DNA from: Bin87 sp963666865
Lineage (GTDB): Bacteria > Chloroflexota > Dehalococcoidia > Lucifugimonadales > UBA3495
Assembly: GCA_963666865.1 (NCBI GenBank)
Contig: OY763072.1
Location: 4,216,001-4,280,000, forward strand
DNA: 64,000 nucleotides
Direction of reading: 5' to 3'
The notes below the pieces were generated by a model, which saw only the letters and a list, made by a program, of their open reading frames with translations, searched no databases and was not told the origin of the DNA. This document shows positions 1 through 8,323 of this stretch, piece after piece. Both the position numbers and the translations under genes were made by a program. Positions within the stretch are counted from its first letter, which is position 1. Each line of letters starts with the position of its first letter.

Positions 1-1265
1 ACGTGAAGTGGTCCATCGAACGCGCCGCCGATCCGGATACAGTCTCGCACACGGCGGAGACCTATCTGGGCGACATTGTCGGCGTAGTTGACAAACTGGA
101 AGGGAACGCCGACGAAGTGAGCGGAGTTCGCGTCATTGACGACCGCACTGTCGAGTTCACTATTGATGCCCCCAAATCCTACTTCCTGGCCAAGCTCACC
201 TATCCCACCGCCTATGTGCTCGACCAGGACCAGGTTACGGAGGACGGCTCCTGGCTGGAACAGCCCAACGGAACCGGCCCGTTCCAGCTGGGCACCTACG
301 AGGTAGGGGAATTGATCGTCCTGGAACGCAACGAAAACTACCACCTCGGCCCGCCCCACCTGGAAAGCATCCAGATGCTCCTCAGCGGCGGCTCCGCGAT
401 GATCATGTACGAAAACGACGAGATCCACCTCACCGGCGTGGGCTTGGACGATCTGCCCCGGCTGCTGGAACCCAGCGATCCCCTCAACCCGCAACTGCAT
501 CGCTCCCCACAGGATTTCGACGTCTTCTACATCGGTTTGAACGTGGCCGAGCCGCCTTTCGACGACCCCAAGGTACGCCAGGCGTTGAACTACGCCATAG
601 ACTTGCAGAGCATTGCGGAGAACGTGCTGGACGGCAGGGTTTCACCGGCAACGGGGGTGATACCTCCCGGCTTCCCGTCGCACACGTCGAACCTGCGCAG
701 CTACGAATACAATCCCGACCTGGCGCGGGAGCTCATGCAGAGTTCAACCTACGCCGACGCCCTGGCCGCCGGCGATTTCCCCCGCATCACCCTGACCATC
801 TCCGGCAGCTTCGGGGCGGCGATACCGACGTATTTGGAAGTGATACTGGAACAATGGCGACAGGAGCTAGGCATCGAAGTGGATATCCAGCAGACCGAAT
901 GGGCCACTTTCCTTGCCGACGTCAACGACAAAAAGTACCAGATGTTCTCCCTGGGCTGGGTCGCCGACTACCCCGATCCGCAGAACTTCCTGGACGTGCT
1001 GCTGCATTCGGACAGCCAGAGCAACCACACCAATTACAGCAATCCCGAAGTTGACCGCCTGTTGGAAGAGGCAAGGACGGAGCGAGACCGGGACCGCCGC
1101 TTCCAGATTTACAACCAGGTTGAGCAGATGATCCTGGACGACGCGCCCTGGGTGTGGACCTGGTTCAGCGGCGAGGGCTACGCGCTCATCAAACCGGAGG
1201 TCTCCGACTACTTCCTGCTCCAGATGAGCATACCCAAGTACCGCTACATCTACTTCAACCAGTAG
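1..1265 (+). CDS. ABC transporter substrate-binding protein, family 5 (peptide/nickel type), 5' partial
   Basis: Extracellular solute-binding component of an oligopeptide/dipeptide-type ABC importer, which captures substrate outside the membrane and delivers it to the two permeases encoded next. The window starts inside the gene: about 420 residues are visible against roughly 520-600 in the family, so the signal peptide and first lobe are missing. The visible part has the family's hallmarks, including the stretch around VRQALNYAID (about residue 190) and the PDPQNFLDVLLHSDSQSNHTNYSNPEVDRLL region split over about residues 325-355 that typifies the SBP_bac_5 C-terminal lobe. The true start is upstream of the window; the GTG at base 3 is not claimed as a start. 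Substrate cannot be told from sequence. Family assignment is secure. Confidence 0.9.
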   Translation, partial: VKWSIERAADPDTVSHTAETYLGDIVGVVDKLEGNADEVSGVRVIDDRTVEFTIDAPKSYFLAKLTYPTAYVLDQDQVTEDGSWLEQPNGTGPFQLGTYEVGELIVLERNENYHLGPPHLESIQMLLSGGSAMIMYENDEIHLTGVGLDDLPRLLEPSDPLNPQLHRSPQDFDVFYIGLNVAEPPFDDPKVRQALNYAIDLQSIAENVLDGRVSPATGVIPPGFPSHTSNLRSYEYNPDLARELMQSSTYADALAAGDFPRITLTISGSFGAAIPTYLEVILEQWRQELGIEVDIQQTEWATFLADVNDKKYQMFSLGWVADYPDPQNFLDVLLHSDSQSNHTNYSNPEVDRLLEEARTERDRDRRFQIYNQVEQMILDDAPWVWTWFSGEGYALIKPEVSDYFLLQMSIPKYRYIYFNQ

Positions 1266-1282
1266 AACCGACCGCGGTTACG

Positions 1283-1313
<31 letters not shown>

Positions 1314-1337
1314 GACCACACAGGACAACGGTTACAA

Positions 1338-2285
1338 ATGGGAGCCTACGCAGTTCGCCGCCTGATCTGGCTGCCGTTCCTGCTACTCATCGTGACGTTC
1401 ATCACCTTCACGCTGCTCCGGCTGGGGCCGGGGGACCCGGTGCAGGTCTGGCTGGGTCAGCACCAGAACGACGAGGTGCGCGAGCGTATCCGGGCGCAGT
1501 TGGGCCTGGACGACCCGCTGGTCGTGCAATATGTCCGCTACGTTGAAGGCGTGGTGACGCGGCTGGATTTCGGCGAGAGTTTCCGCTACCGGGGCAAGTC
1601 GGTTGGGGAGCTGCTGGCGGCCAAGATTCCCGTCTCCCTGCAACTGAACCTGGCCGCCATCATCATCACTCTGGGCGTCGGCATTCCAGTGGGCTTGTAC
1701 GCTGCGTTGAAGCAAGGCACCGGGGTGGACAACGTGGTGGTGGCGATTGCGCTGGCCCTGCAATCGTTGCCCGTTTTCATCACAGCACCGATCCTGTTGC
1801 TGGTGTTCGCCCTGAAGTTGGATCTGCTGCCCACCAACGGCTTTGAGGGTTTCTTTTCGCCCCACATCGTTATGCCCGCCGTGGTGATGGGCGTTCCGGG
1901 GATTGCAATTGTGGTGCGGCTGGTGCGGGCCAGCGTCCTGGATGTGCTGGGTCAGGACTACATCCGCACGGCCCGGGCCAAGGGGCTGCCTGAAATCATC
2001 GTCCGCCGACGCCATATTTTGCGCAACGCCATGATTCCATTGGCAACCAGCTTCGGGTTCACTATCGCCGGGTTGGCTGGCGGCACGTTTATCGTTGAAA
2101 TCTACTTCGGCATACCCGGTGTGGGCCTGTTCGCCATCGAGTCGTTGTTCCAGCGGGATTACCCGGTGATGATGGCCTTCGCCATCATCAGCACATCCCT
2201 GTTCGTCCTTGCCAATCTGGTGGTTGACCTGATGTATCCGCTGCTGGACCCACGAATACGCCTGGGAGCCGGTAATGTTGCCTGA
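1338..2285 (+). CDS. ABC transporter permease, DppB/OppB type
   Basis: First of two integral membrane subunits of the peptide-type importer. The 315-residue product has the usual family length. It starts with the classic N-terminal segment (first transmembrane helix about residues 9-30, followed by LGPGDP), has about six hydrophobic segments, and carries the cytoplasmic EAA loop that docks on the ATPase (DYIRTARAKGLPE, about residues 211-223). The ATG at 1338 follows the palindrome, and the 3' end overlaps the next permease by 11 bases, implying translational coupling. No ATPase gene (DppD/DppF type) is seen downstream, so the ATP-binding subunits must be encoded elsewhere. Confidence 0.93.
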   Translation: MGAYAVRRLIWLPFLLLIVTFITFTLLRLGPGDPVQVWLGQHQNDEVRERIRAQLGLDDPLVVQYVRYVEGVVTRLDFGESFRYRGKSVGELLAAKIPVSLQLNLAAIIITLGVGIPVGLYAALKQGTGVDNVVVAIALALQSLPVFITAPILLLVFALKLDLLPTNGFEGFFSPHIVMPAVVMGVPGIAIVVRLVRASVLDVLGQDYIRTARAKGLPEIIVRRRHILRNAMIPLATSFGFTIAGLAGGTFIVEIYFGIPGVGLFAIESLFQRDYPVMMAFAIISTSLFVLANLVVDLMYPLLDPRIRLGAGNVA

Positions 2286-3336
2286 CCGTTCCGGCCTACC
2301 CGCCCGGGAGCACGGCCACGCCCAGAGTCTTGACGCCGACGCGGAGAGGCGGGATTGGTCGGAAAACGATCTGGGCGGCGGCCAATTGCTGGAACTGGAC
2401 GAAAGGCCAGCCAGTGGTCATAGCTATTGGGGCCTGTCCGCGCGCCGGCTGGTCCGTAAGAAGCTGGCGGTAGTTTGTCTGTCGCTGATCGTCCTGATGT
2501 ACGGCGGGGCGCTGCTGGCGCCGGTGATCACACCCTACGAATACACGGCGCAGGACCTGTCCCAGAGTCGCGCGAAACCGTCCCTGGCGCATCCCTTCGG
2601 GGCCGACCGATTGGGCCGGGACATGCTGACCCGCGTCATCTACGGGCTGCGCACCACCGTGATCATCACCATCATGTCGCTGTTGGGCGGCACGCTGGTG
2701 CTGGGAGTCATTCTGGGCCTGCTGAGCGGCTACGTGGGACGGTGGGTTGATGCGGTCATCATGCGCACCGGAGAAGTCACCTCAGCGTTCCCCGAAATCC
2801 TGCTGCTCTTGATCTTCGTGGCCGCGCTCCGGCCCCGGCTGGTGACCGCCGTCCAACAGTTCGAGGACGCCACCGGCATCGACTGGATAATCCGCCTTGG
2901 CATGTTGGACTACGCGATTATCTCCGTCGCCCTGTCCATCTTCGGGTGGTTTGGCATGGCCCGGCTGGTTCGAGGCCAGGTGCTCCAGGCCCGGGAGAGC
3001 CAGTACACCGAGGCAGCATTGGTGGCCGGGTCGTCCACCGCGCGCATCTTGCGGGTCCACATGCTGCGCAACATACTCAGCCCGCTGATCGTGTCGATAT
3101 CGGCGGGTTTGGCCGGCGTGGCCGGCGCAGAGCTGGTGCTCAGCTGGATCGGCATCGGCGTCCAGCCGCCGGTGCCCAGCCTGGGCCGCATGATGTTCGA
3201 GAGCGGCAGCATACAGGTACTGCGCAACGAGCCGCATCTCCTCCTGTTCCCCATTGGCACGGTAACCGTGCTGTTCTTCTGCTTCAACATCCTGGGCGAC
3301 GCGGTGAACGACGCCTTCAACCCGCGGGTGAGATGA
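2275..3336 (+). CDS. ABC transporter permease, DppC/OppC type
   Basis: Second membrane subunit of the same importer, 353 residues, overlapping the preceding permease by 11 bases. It has a longer than usual hydrophilic N-terminus (about 60 residues, acidic) before the first transmembrane helix at about residues 62-86. A FGADRLGRDMLTRVIYG segment typical of DppC follows, then further helices and an EAA loop (YTEAALVAGSS, about residues 244-254). The N-terminal extension may mean that the true start is internal, but no better ribosome site was seen and the coupling with the upstream gene supports this one. Its partner subunits are the two upstream genes. Confidence 0.92.
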   Translation: MLPDRSGLPAREHGHAQSLDADAERRDWSENDLGGGQLLELDERPASGHSYWGLSARRLVRKKLAVVCLSLIVLMYGGALLAPVITPYEYTAQDLSQSRAKPSLAHPFGADRLGRDMLTRVIYGLRTTVIITIMSLLGGTLVLGVILGLLSGYVGRWVDAVIMRTGEVTSAFPEILLLLIFVAALRPRLVTAVQQFEDATGIDWIIRLGMLDYAIISVALSIFGWFGMARLVRGQVLQARESQYTEAALVAGSSTARILRVHMLRNILSPLIVSISAGLAGVAGAELVLSWIGIGVQPPVPSLGRMMFESGSIQVLRNEPHLLLFPIGTVTVLFFCFNILGDAVNDAFNPRVR

Positions 3337-3453
3337 TTGCTGGAGACTGGTTCAGCGGTGGCGGTTTTCTTGCCCGGCTGTGGGGCGTACCCTATAATCG
3401 AGTATGCCCGACGCGACGCGCGCCCCGTGCACATCCGGGTAAGGAGGTGCGAG

Positions 3454-3720
3454 ATGCCCGCTACTTGGGATGAAAATGTTGCCGCTTACGAAAAGATGAA
3501 GGACTACTTGGAAGATGAGCACTTCCTCCATTGGGCGGTTTTCTACGATGGTGAACTGGTGGGAATTTACGATGATGGCTTGGAGGCCCGTCGGGAATCA
3601 TTGGTACGGTTCGGGACCGACCCGTATCTCATCAGGGTAATCGGCGAGCATAATCTGGAAAAGAAGCGGCAGCACTTGGCCGCCGCAATAGAGCGTCGCA
3701 GGCAACATGGCAAAGACTGA
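3454..3720 (+). CDS. Small protein of 88 aa, DUF5678-like
   Basis: The reading frame opens further upstream, but the ATG at 3454 is preceded by an excellent ribosome-binding site (AAGGAGGTG at 3441-3449), which fixes the start. The 88-residue product is charged and soluble: an N-terminal helix (about residues 5-20), the strand-like stretch HWAVFYDGELVGIYDDGLEA (about 25-44), then a basic C-terminus. The pattern of a short 'gets in the way of / own value / index' strand-helix layout resembles DUF5678 small proteins, which are often found next to retropepsin-like genes; here a retropepsin-like remnant overlaps its 3' end by 14 bases. Function is unknown. DUF5678 membership is inference from the strand pattern and the neighbour. 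Confidence 0.6.
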   Translation: MPATWDENVAAYEKMKDYLEDEHFLHWAVFYDGELVGIYDDGLEARRESLVRFGTDPYLIRVIGEHNLEKKRQHLAAAIERRRQHGKD

Positions 3721-3966
3721 TTCCGGGTATAACAACCCCTATGATTTGATCCAGTATGGCCCAACCCTTGACGTTTTGAGACAACCGTATATCTGGCGCA
3801 GATCTACATACCGGAACTGGATTTCACCATCGAGGGACCGTTCGACAGCGCAAATCTGGCCGCCGGCGGGCAGCCGTATTACGCCCTTATCGGCCGCACT
3901 TTCCTGAGGCATTTCAACATGGCATATGAGGGACGGACTGGCAGTGTCATTATCAGTAACGACTGA
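3707..3966 (+). pseudogene. Retropepsin-like aspartic protease remnant with the catalytic middle deleted
   Basis: Two fragments of one protein lie in different frames. The 5' fragment starts at ATG 3707 and reads MAKTDSGYNNPYDLIQYGPT through about 3775. The 3' fragment, in another frame from 3781 to the TGA at 3964-3966, reads VYLAQIYIPELDFTIEGPFD and ends with ALIGRTFLRHF and YEGRTGSVIISND. These match the beginning and end of bacterial retropepsin-like proteins, whose middle carries the DTGA active site. That middle is absent and the frames no longer match, so the gene has suffered an internal deletion. It overlaps the preceding 88-aa gene by 14 bases and the start of the DUF255 gene. Family recognition is from memory of the conserved C-terminus. 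Confidence 0.7.
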
Positions 3967-5719
3967 TGCGGTCGCTTGGCAAACTTGGGGCGCCGCCGCT
4001 TTCGCCGCTGCCCAGCAGCATGACCGCCCCATCCTGCTGTCCATCAACGGCGTCTGGTGCAACTGGTGCCACGAGATGGCGCGCGGCACCTACGGCGATG
4101 CGGAAGTGGCCCGCTTCGTCAACGAGCATTTCACGCCCATCCGCGTTGACACCGACCACCGTCCCGACATCAACGCCCGCTACAACGTGGGCGGTTGGCC
4201 CACCACGTCCTTCCTGACCCCCCACGGCGGCTACATCGCCGGCGCGACCTACCTGCCGCCCGACCAGTTCCTGGCCATGCTGGATGAAGTGCGCCGCGCC
4301 TACGCCGAGCGCAAGCCGGAGCTGTACGAACAGGCCAACGACATCCTGCGGCAGCGTCGGGAACATGCCGGCCGCGTGGCCGCCGGCCGGGAGCCGGACG
4401 CCGCCCTGGTTGACGCCATCACCCGACGGGTCGCCGGAACCTATGACCCCAGCAACGGCGGCTTCGGCGTCGAACCCAAGTTCCCCTCGGCGCCGATGCT
4501 CCGCCTGCTGCTGCACCGCTATCGGACCACCGGCGAGGCCTTCTTCCGCATCATGCTGGAGAAAAGCCTGGACGCCATTACCGGCGGCGCACTGCATGAC
4601 GACGTGGAGGGGGGATTCTTCCGTTTCGTCGCCGGCGCGGACTGGTCGCAGGCCCAGTACGAAAAGATAGCGGAGGACAACATCGCACTGGCCGGAATCC
4701 TGCTGGAAGCCGGCGTGGTGCTGGAGCGGCCCGACTACACCCACGTCGCCGGCAAAACCGTCGATTACCTGTGCGGTGCGCTCTACGATGCAACAGCCGT
4801 TGGCGTGCGCGGCAGCCAGGGGGCGCACTCCGAATACTACGGCCAATCTGCCACAGTGCGGGCGCAACTGCCCGCGCCGGCCGTTGACCCGTACTGTTAT
4901 GTATCCATCACTGCCCAGGCGGTTTCCCTGTTCTTCTCGGCAGCGTGGCATCTGGGCCGGCCCGAACTCACTGAAATCGCCGTTTCACTATTGGATCGCC
5001 TGGCGGCAATGGCCGAGGACGCCCGGCTGCCGCACACGTACACCGACGCCGACCCGATGCCTCAGGACGAAGGGGATCTGCTGGTTGACTGGGCCTGCTT
5101 CCTGGTGGCGGCGCTGGATGGTTATGACGCGGTGTCCGTGGGCGGAGAACGCTATCTGACCGTCGTCCAGAGCGCCGCCGACGTGCTGCTGGAGCGGTTC
5201 CTGGACGGTCCAAACGGCGGGTTCTGGGACATCGAGAACACGCCGGAGCGCCTGGGCTACCTGCGAGCGCGGGAGAAGCCGCTGGCGGAGAACGTGTCCG
5301 CCGCCGTGGGCATGATGCGCCTGCACCATGCCACGCTGGAGCCGCGCTACCGGCAGGCGGCCCACCACGCCCTCAGCGCCTACGTAGAGGCCAACCGCGA
5401 CTACGGCGAACTGGCCGCCGATTACGCTGTGGCGGTGGACCAATACCTGAACCCGGTGGTTGAGGTTACGGTGGAAGGACGGCCCGGGCGGGCCGATACC
5501 GACGTCATGCTGGCCGCCGCGCTTTCGTTATCCGATCCTAATCTGCTGATCAAACTCGCCGAAGCGTCCCACGGAGACGCGCCGGCACAGGCCCACGTCT
5601 GCCTCGACACCGTCTGCTATCCACCAGTAACCGACCCTGCGGAGCTGGCAGCAGCGGTGCAGGAGGGCGGCGCAATCGCGGAAAGCCCATTCCAAAACGT
5701 GCTTGACCTGCTGGGATAG
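3926..5719 (+). CDS. Thioredoxin domain-containing protein, DUF255 / YyaL (SPATA20) family
   Basis: A 597-residue cytosolic protein. Residues about 15-125 form a thioredoxin-like domain with the family's CxxC-type site in WCNWCHEMARGTYGD (Cys45, Cys48). The rest is an alpha/alpha-toroid, six-hairpin-glycosidase-like region, with typical segments GGFGVEPKFPSAP and the C-terminal CLDTVCYPPVTDP. Family members are usually 650-700 residues, so this is slightly short, mainly at the N-terminus. There is no in-frame alternative ATG, and the start lies inside the overlapping retropepsin remnant, so an original upstream start could have been affected by the deletion there. Biochemical role of the family is poorly defined (redox or sugar-related roles have been proposed). 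Confidence 0.88.
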   Translation: MRDGLAVSLSVTTDAVAWQTWGAAAFAAAQQHDRPILLSINGVWCNWCHEMARGTYGDAEVARFVNEHFTPIRVDTDHRPDINARYNVGGWPTTSFLTPHGGYIAGATYLPPDQFLAMLDEVRRAYAERKPELYEQANDILRQRREHAGRVAAGREPDAALVDAITRRVAGTYDPSNGGFGVEPKFPSAPMLRLLLHRYRTTGEAFFRIMLEKSLDAITGGALHDDVEGGFFRFVAGADWSQAQYEKIAEDNIALAGILLEAGVVLERPDYTHVAGKTVDYLCGALYDATAVGVRGSQGAHSEYYGQSATVRAQLPAPAVDPYCYVSITAQAVSLFFSAAWHLGRPELTEIAVSLLDRLAAMAEDARLPHTYTDADPMPQDEGDLLVDWACFLVAALDGYDAVSVGGERYLTVVQSAADVLLERFLDGPNGGFWDIENTPERLGYLRAREKPLAENVSAAVGMMRLHHATLEPRYRQAAHHALSAYVEANRDYGELAADYAVAVDQYLNPVVEVTVEGRPGRADTDVMLAAALSLSDPNLLIKLAEASHGDAPAQAHVCLDTVCYPPVTDPAELAAAVQEGGAIAESPFQNVLDLLG

Positions 5720-5771
5720 ATAGCTTCACCCGGCGGACGGCCCAATCATCCGATGCCCAGGAGTTGATACC

Positions 5772-7562
5772 CTGAAGACCCAAGACTGCGGCGAACTGCG
5801 CGCCGCCCACGATGGCACTGCTACCATTTTATCCGGCTGGGTCAGCCGACGGCGCGACCACGGCGGGATTATTTTCATCGACCTGCGAGACCGTTCCGGC
5901 TTCGTGCAGGTGGTTTTCAATCCCGAACAGATCCCCACCGAAGACTACGCAACCGCGGAGCGGCTGCGCTCCGAATGGTGCATTCAAGTAGAGGGGACCG
6001 TCTGGACGCGGCCGGCCGGCTCGGAGAACCCGGCGCTGCCCACCGGCGACGTGGAGGTGATGGCGCAGCGCGTTACCGTGCTCAACCAGTCGCTCACTCC
6101 GCCCTTCTACATCACCGATGATGTTGACGCCGACGAAAGCCTGCGCCTGCGCTACCGCTACCTGGACCTGCGCCGGCCCGCCATGCAGAACAACCTGCGC
6201 CTGCGGCACCAGGTGGTGAAATACATCCGCGACTATCTTGACGGACATGGCTTCCTGGAAATCGAGACTCCAATCCTCATCAAGAGCACGCCGGAGGGCG
6301 CCCGCGACTACCTGGTTCCCAGCCGGATGCAGCCGGGCAGTTTCTACGCTTTGCCCCAGTCGCCCCAGCAGTTGAAACAACTGCTCATGGTCAGCGGCGT
6401 CGAAAAATATTTCCAGATCGCTCGCTGTTTCCGCGACGAGGACCTGCGGGCCGACCGCCAGCCCGAGTTCACCCAGCTTGACCTGGAAATGAGCTTCGTG
6501 AATGAGGAGGACGTGCTGAGCCTGATTGAGGGACTGTACGCCGGGATGGTACGGGAGCTGACTCCTGAGTTCAAGGTCAAGACCCCATTCCCTCGCCTGT
6601 CCTACGACGACGCCATGGCCCGTTATGGCAGCGACAAGCCGGATTTGCGTTTCGGCCTGGAGATGGCGGACGTCAGCGACCTGGCCGCCGAGACCGAGTT
6701 CCGCGTCTTTCATGGCATCCTGGATCGCGGCGGCATCATCAAGGCCATGGCGGCGCCAGGGCAGGCCGACCGCACCGGTTCCGATATGCGGCGCATGGAG
6801 GACACGGCCAAAGAGTTCGGAGCGGCCGGCATGAGCCACGTGCGGATCACGGGCGAAGGTTCGCTGGAAACCCTGGCGGACGGCGACACCCTGTTCTCGT
6901 CCGGCCTGCGGATGCCGGTGGAGTGGGTACGCCGCCTGGCGGAACGGGCCGGCGCATCCCGGGGCGACCTGATCGTATTGATGGCCGGTCCGCCCAAGCA
7001 GGCCAACCAGTGGCTGGCCGCCATGCGGGACCACTTGGCCGACCAGATGCAGCTGGCCGACCCCAATGTGCTGGCCTTCGCATTCGTCACCGACTTCCCC
7101 CTTTTTGAGTGGAACGACGATTCGAGCCGTTGGGACTCCACCCACCACCCCTTCACCGCGCCGGCGCCGGGCTGCGAGGGGATGCTGAACGGAGAAGACT
7201 TGTCGGCCATCCCGTCCCGCGCCTACGACCTGGTGTGCAACGGTTCCGAGCTGGCCAGCGGCAGCATCCGCATCCACCGGCGGGAGATGCAGGAAAGGAT
7301 TTTCGGCATCCTGGGCTACTCGCCGGACCAAGTGAGCGAACGGTTCGGGCACATCCTGGAGGCTTTCGACTACGGAGCGCCGCCCCACGGCGGCATCGCA
7401 CCCGGTATCGACCGGCTGGTGGCAATTCTCGCGGGAGCCGATTCCCTGCGCGAGGTGATCGCCTTCCCCAAGACGCAAAGCGGCTCGGACTTGCTCTTTG
7501 GCGCGCCGGCGCCGGTGGATACCGCCCAGTTGCGGGACCTGTCGATCCGGGTGGTCGAATAG
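5772..7562 (+). CDS. aspS: Aspartyl-tRNA synthetase, apparent CTG start
   Basis: Class II synthetase that charges tRNA-Asp. All domains are present. The N-terminal anticodon-binding OB fold begins LKTQDCGELRAAH, with GWVSRRRDHGGIIFIDLRDR following. Motif 1 lies near FLEIETPIL, motif 2 is FRDEDLRADRQPEF (about residues 220-233), a bacterial GAD insertion follows, and motif 3 is GIAPGIDRLVAIL near the C-terminus. The first in-frame ATG (5904) would delete much of the OB fold. Between the in-frame stop at 5721 and 5904 there is no ATG, GTG or TTG in frame. The CTG at 5772 sits where the family starts, 8 bases after AGGAG (5759-5763), and gives 596 residues, the normal length. Either a CTG start or a base error at this codon is implied. 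Confidence 0.9.
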   Translation: MKTQDCGELRAAHDGTATILSGWVSRRRDHGGIIFIDLRDRSGFVQVVFNPEQIPTEDYATAERLRSEWCIQVEGTVWTRPAGSENPALPTGDVEVMAQRVTVLNQSLTPPFYITDDVDADESLRLRYRYLDLRRPAMQNNLRLRHQVVKYIRDYLDGHGFLEIETPILIKSTPEGARDYLVPSRMQPGSFYALPQSPQQLKQLLMVSGVEKYFQIARCFRDEDLRADRQPEFTQLDLEMSFVNEEDVLSLIEGLYAGMVRELTPEFKVKTPFPRLSYDDAMARYGSDKPDLRFGLEMADVSDLAAETEFRVFHGILDRGGIIKAMAAPGQADRTGSDMRRMEDTAKEFGAAGMSHVRITGEGSLETLADGDTLFSSGLRMPVEWVRRLAERAGASRGDLIVLMAGPPKQANQWLAAMRDHLADQMQLADPNVLAFAFVTDFPLFEWNDDSSRWDSTHHPFTAPAPGCEGMLNGEDLSAIPSRAYDLVCNGSELASGSIRIHRREMQERIFGILGYSPDQVSERFGHILEAFDYGAPPHGGIAPGIDRLVAILAGADSLREVIAFPKTQSGSDLLFGAPAPVDTAQLRDLSIRVVE

Positions 7563-7605
7563 ACACATGCTACAATCGGAACAGCCAATCGGTCAGATAA
7601 CCAGC

Positions 7606-8052
7606 ATGAGTACAGCTGCGACATACTCGGAAACAGCCGACTCGCCGTTGGCGTTACTTGCAAAGGGTGAACGGCAGATCTCCGCCGGCCAATACCGAGA
7701 AGGCTCCGCCACGGTTTACCAGGCCGCGTTCGCCGCGTTGCAAGAAGTTGCGGCGCGGCGGGGCTGGGTCTGCGAGACACACGATGACGGTCACGATGTT
7801 ATTTACCGACTCGATGGAGTGGAACCACCGGCGGAATCCGTGGTGGAGGAAATGAAGCGGATACGCGAGCGCAGAAATGAACCGCTCCCCGTCTATTCAC
7901 TCCTGTTTACCACGGTGTACTGCTTCAAGCATCACGGCGCCGAAACGTCCCCGGACGGTGCCCTTCCCACCACGTTCTGGGAACCGGATGATTACGTCCG
8001 CAGCCTGCCACTGGTAAAAAAGTTCATTGATCTTCTGGCGGCGGAAGAATAA
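7606..8052 (+). CDS. Small alpha-helical protein, PaREP1/HEPN-like
   Basis: A 148-residue product starting at ATG 7606; an alternative ATG at 7567 in the same frame would add 13 residues. It opens with a helical hairpin (LLAKGERQISAGQYREGSATVYQAAFAALQEVAARRGW, about residues 16-53 read in parts) that resembles PaREP1-type and other HEPN-like helical proteins. A second helix contains EEMKRIRERRNEPLP. The C-terminus has a short FTTVYCFKHHGAE stretch. It follows aspS by 43 bases in the same direction. No catalytic RxxxxH motif is obvious. Function not recognised; the HEPN-like link is inference from the helix pattern. Confidence 0.55.
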   Translation: MSTAATYSETADSPLALLAKGERQISAGQYREGSATVYQAAFAALQEVAARRGWVCETHDDGHDVIYRLDGVEPPAESVVEEMKRIRERRNEPLPVYSLLFTTVYCFKHHGAETSPDGALPTTFWEPDDYVRSLPLVKKFIDLLAAEE

Positions 8053-8106
8053 GTCACAGCGGCAAATGTACCGTGGCCAGCACCTGCAATCGGCGCACGA
8101 TTTCCC

Positions 8107-8293
8107 AGGGCCTGTCGTCAAATTGAGTTTCAAGGGTATCTGTTCAGACTTGCGTTGCCGTCGCAACTCAAAATCCGTCATACCGGCGAAAGCCGGTATC
8201 CAGGAATCTTTGCCCTATTCACGTTGACTGATGCACCGCGTTTCTGGATTCCTGCTTTCGCAGGAATGACGGGATAATTTGACGACAAACCCT
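8107..8293. repeat. Inverted-repeat (MITE-like) element, type B
   Basis: Bounded by AGGGCCTGTCGTCAAATTGA (8107-8126) and its near-complement ending ..TTTGACGACAAACCCT at 8293. Inside are two dRS3-like hairpins (CGTCATACCGGCGAAAGCCG near 8177 and GGATTCCTGCTTTCGCAGG near 8243). There is no coding capacity. It fills the 271-base gap between the small gene and the aminotransferase. Related elements occur at 13643, 26665 and, in reduced form, elsewhere. Confidence 0.75.
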
Positions 8294-8323
8294 AAACATT
8301 GCCGATGCCGGAGGAAAATCAAT

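Noticed and set aside
5829..7568. Long open frame (579 codons) on the minus strand across aspS
   Set aside because: It is the complement of a well-supported synthetase gene, has no domain signal, and arises from GC-rich third positions.
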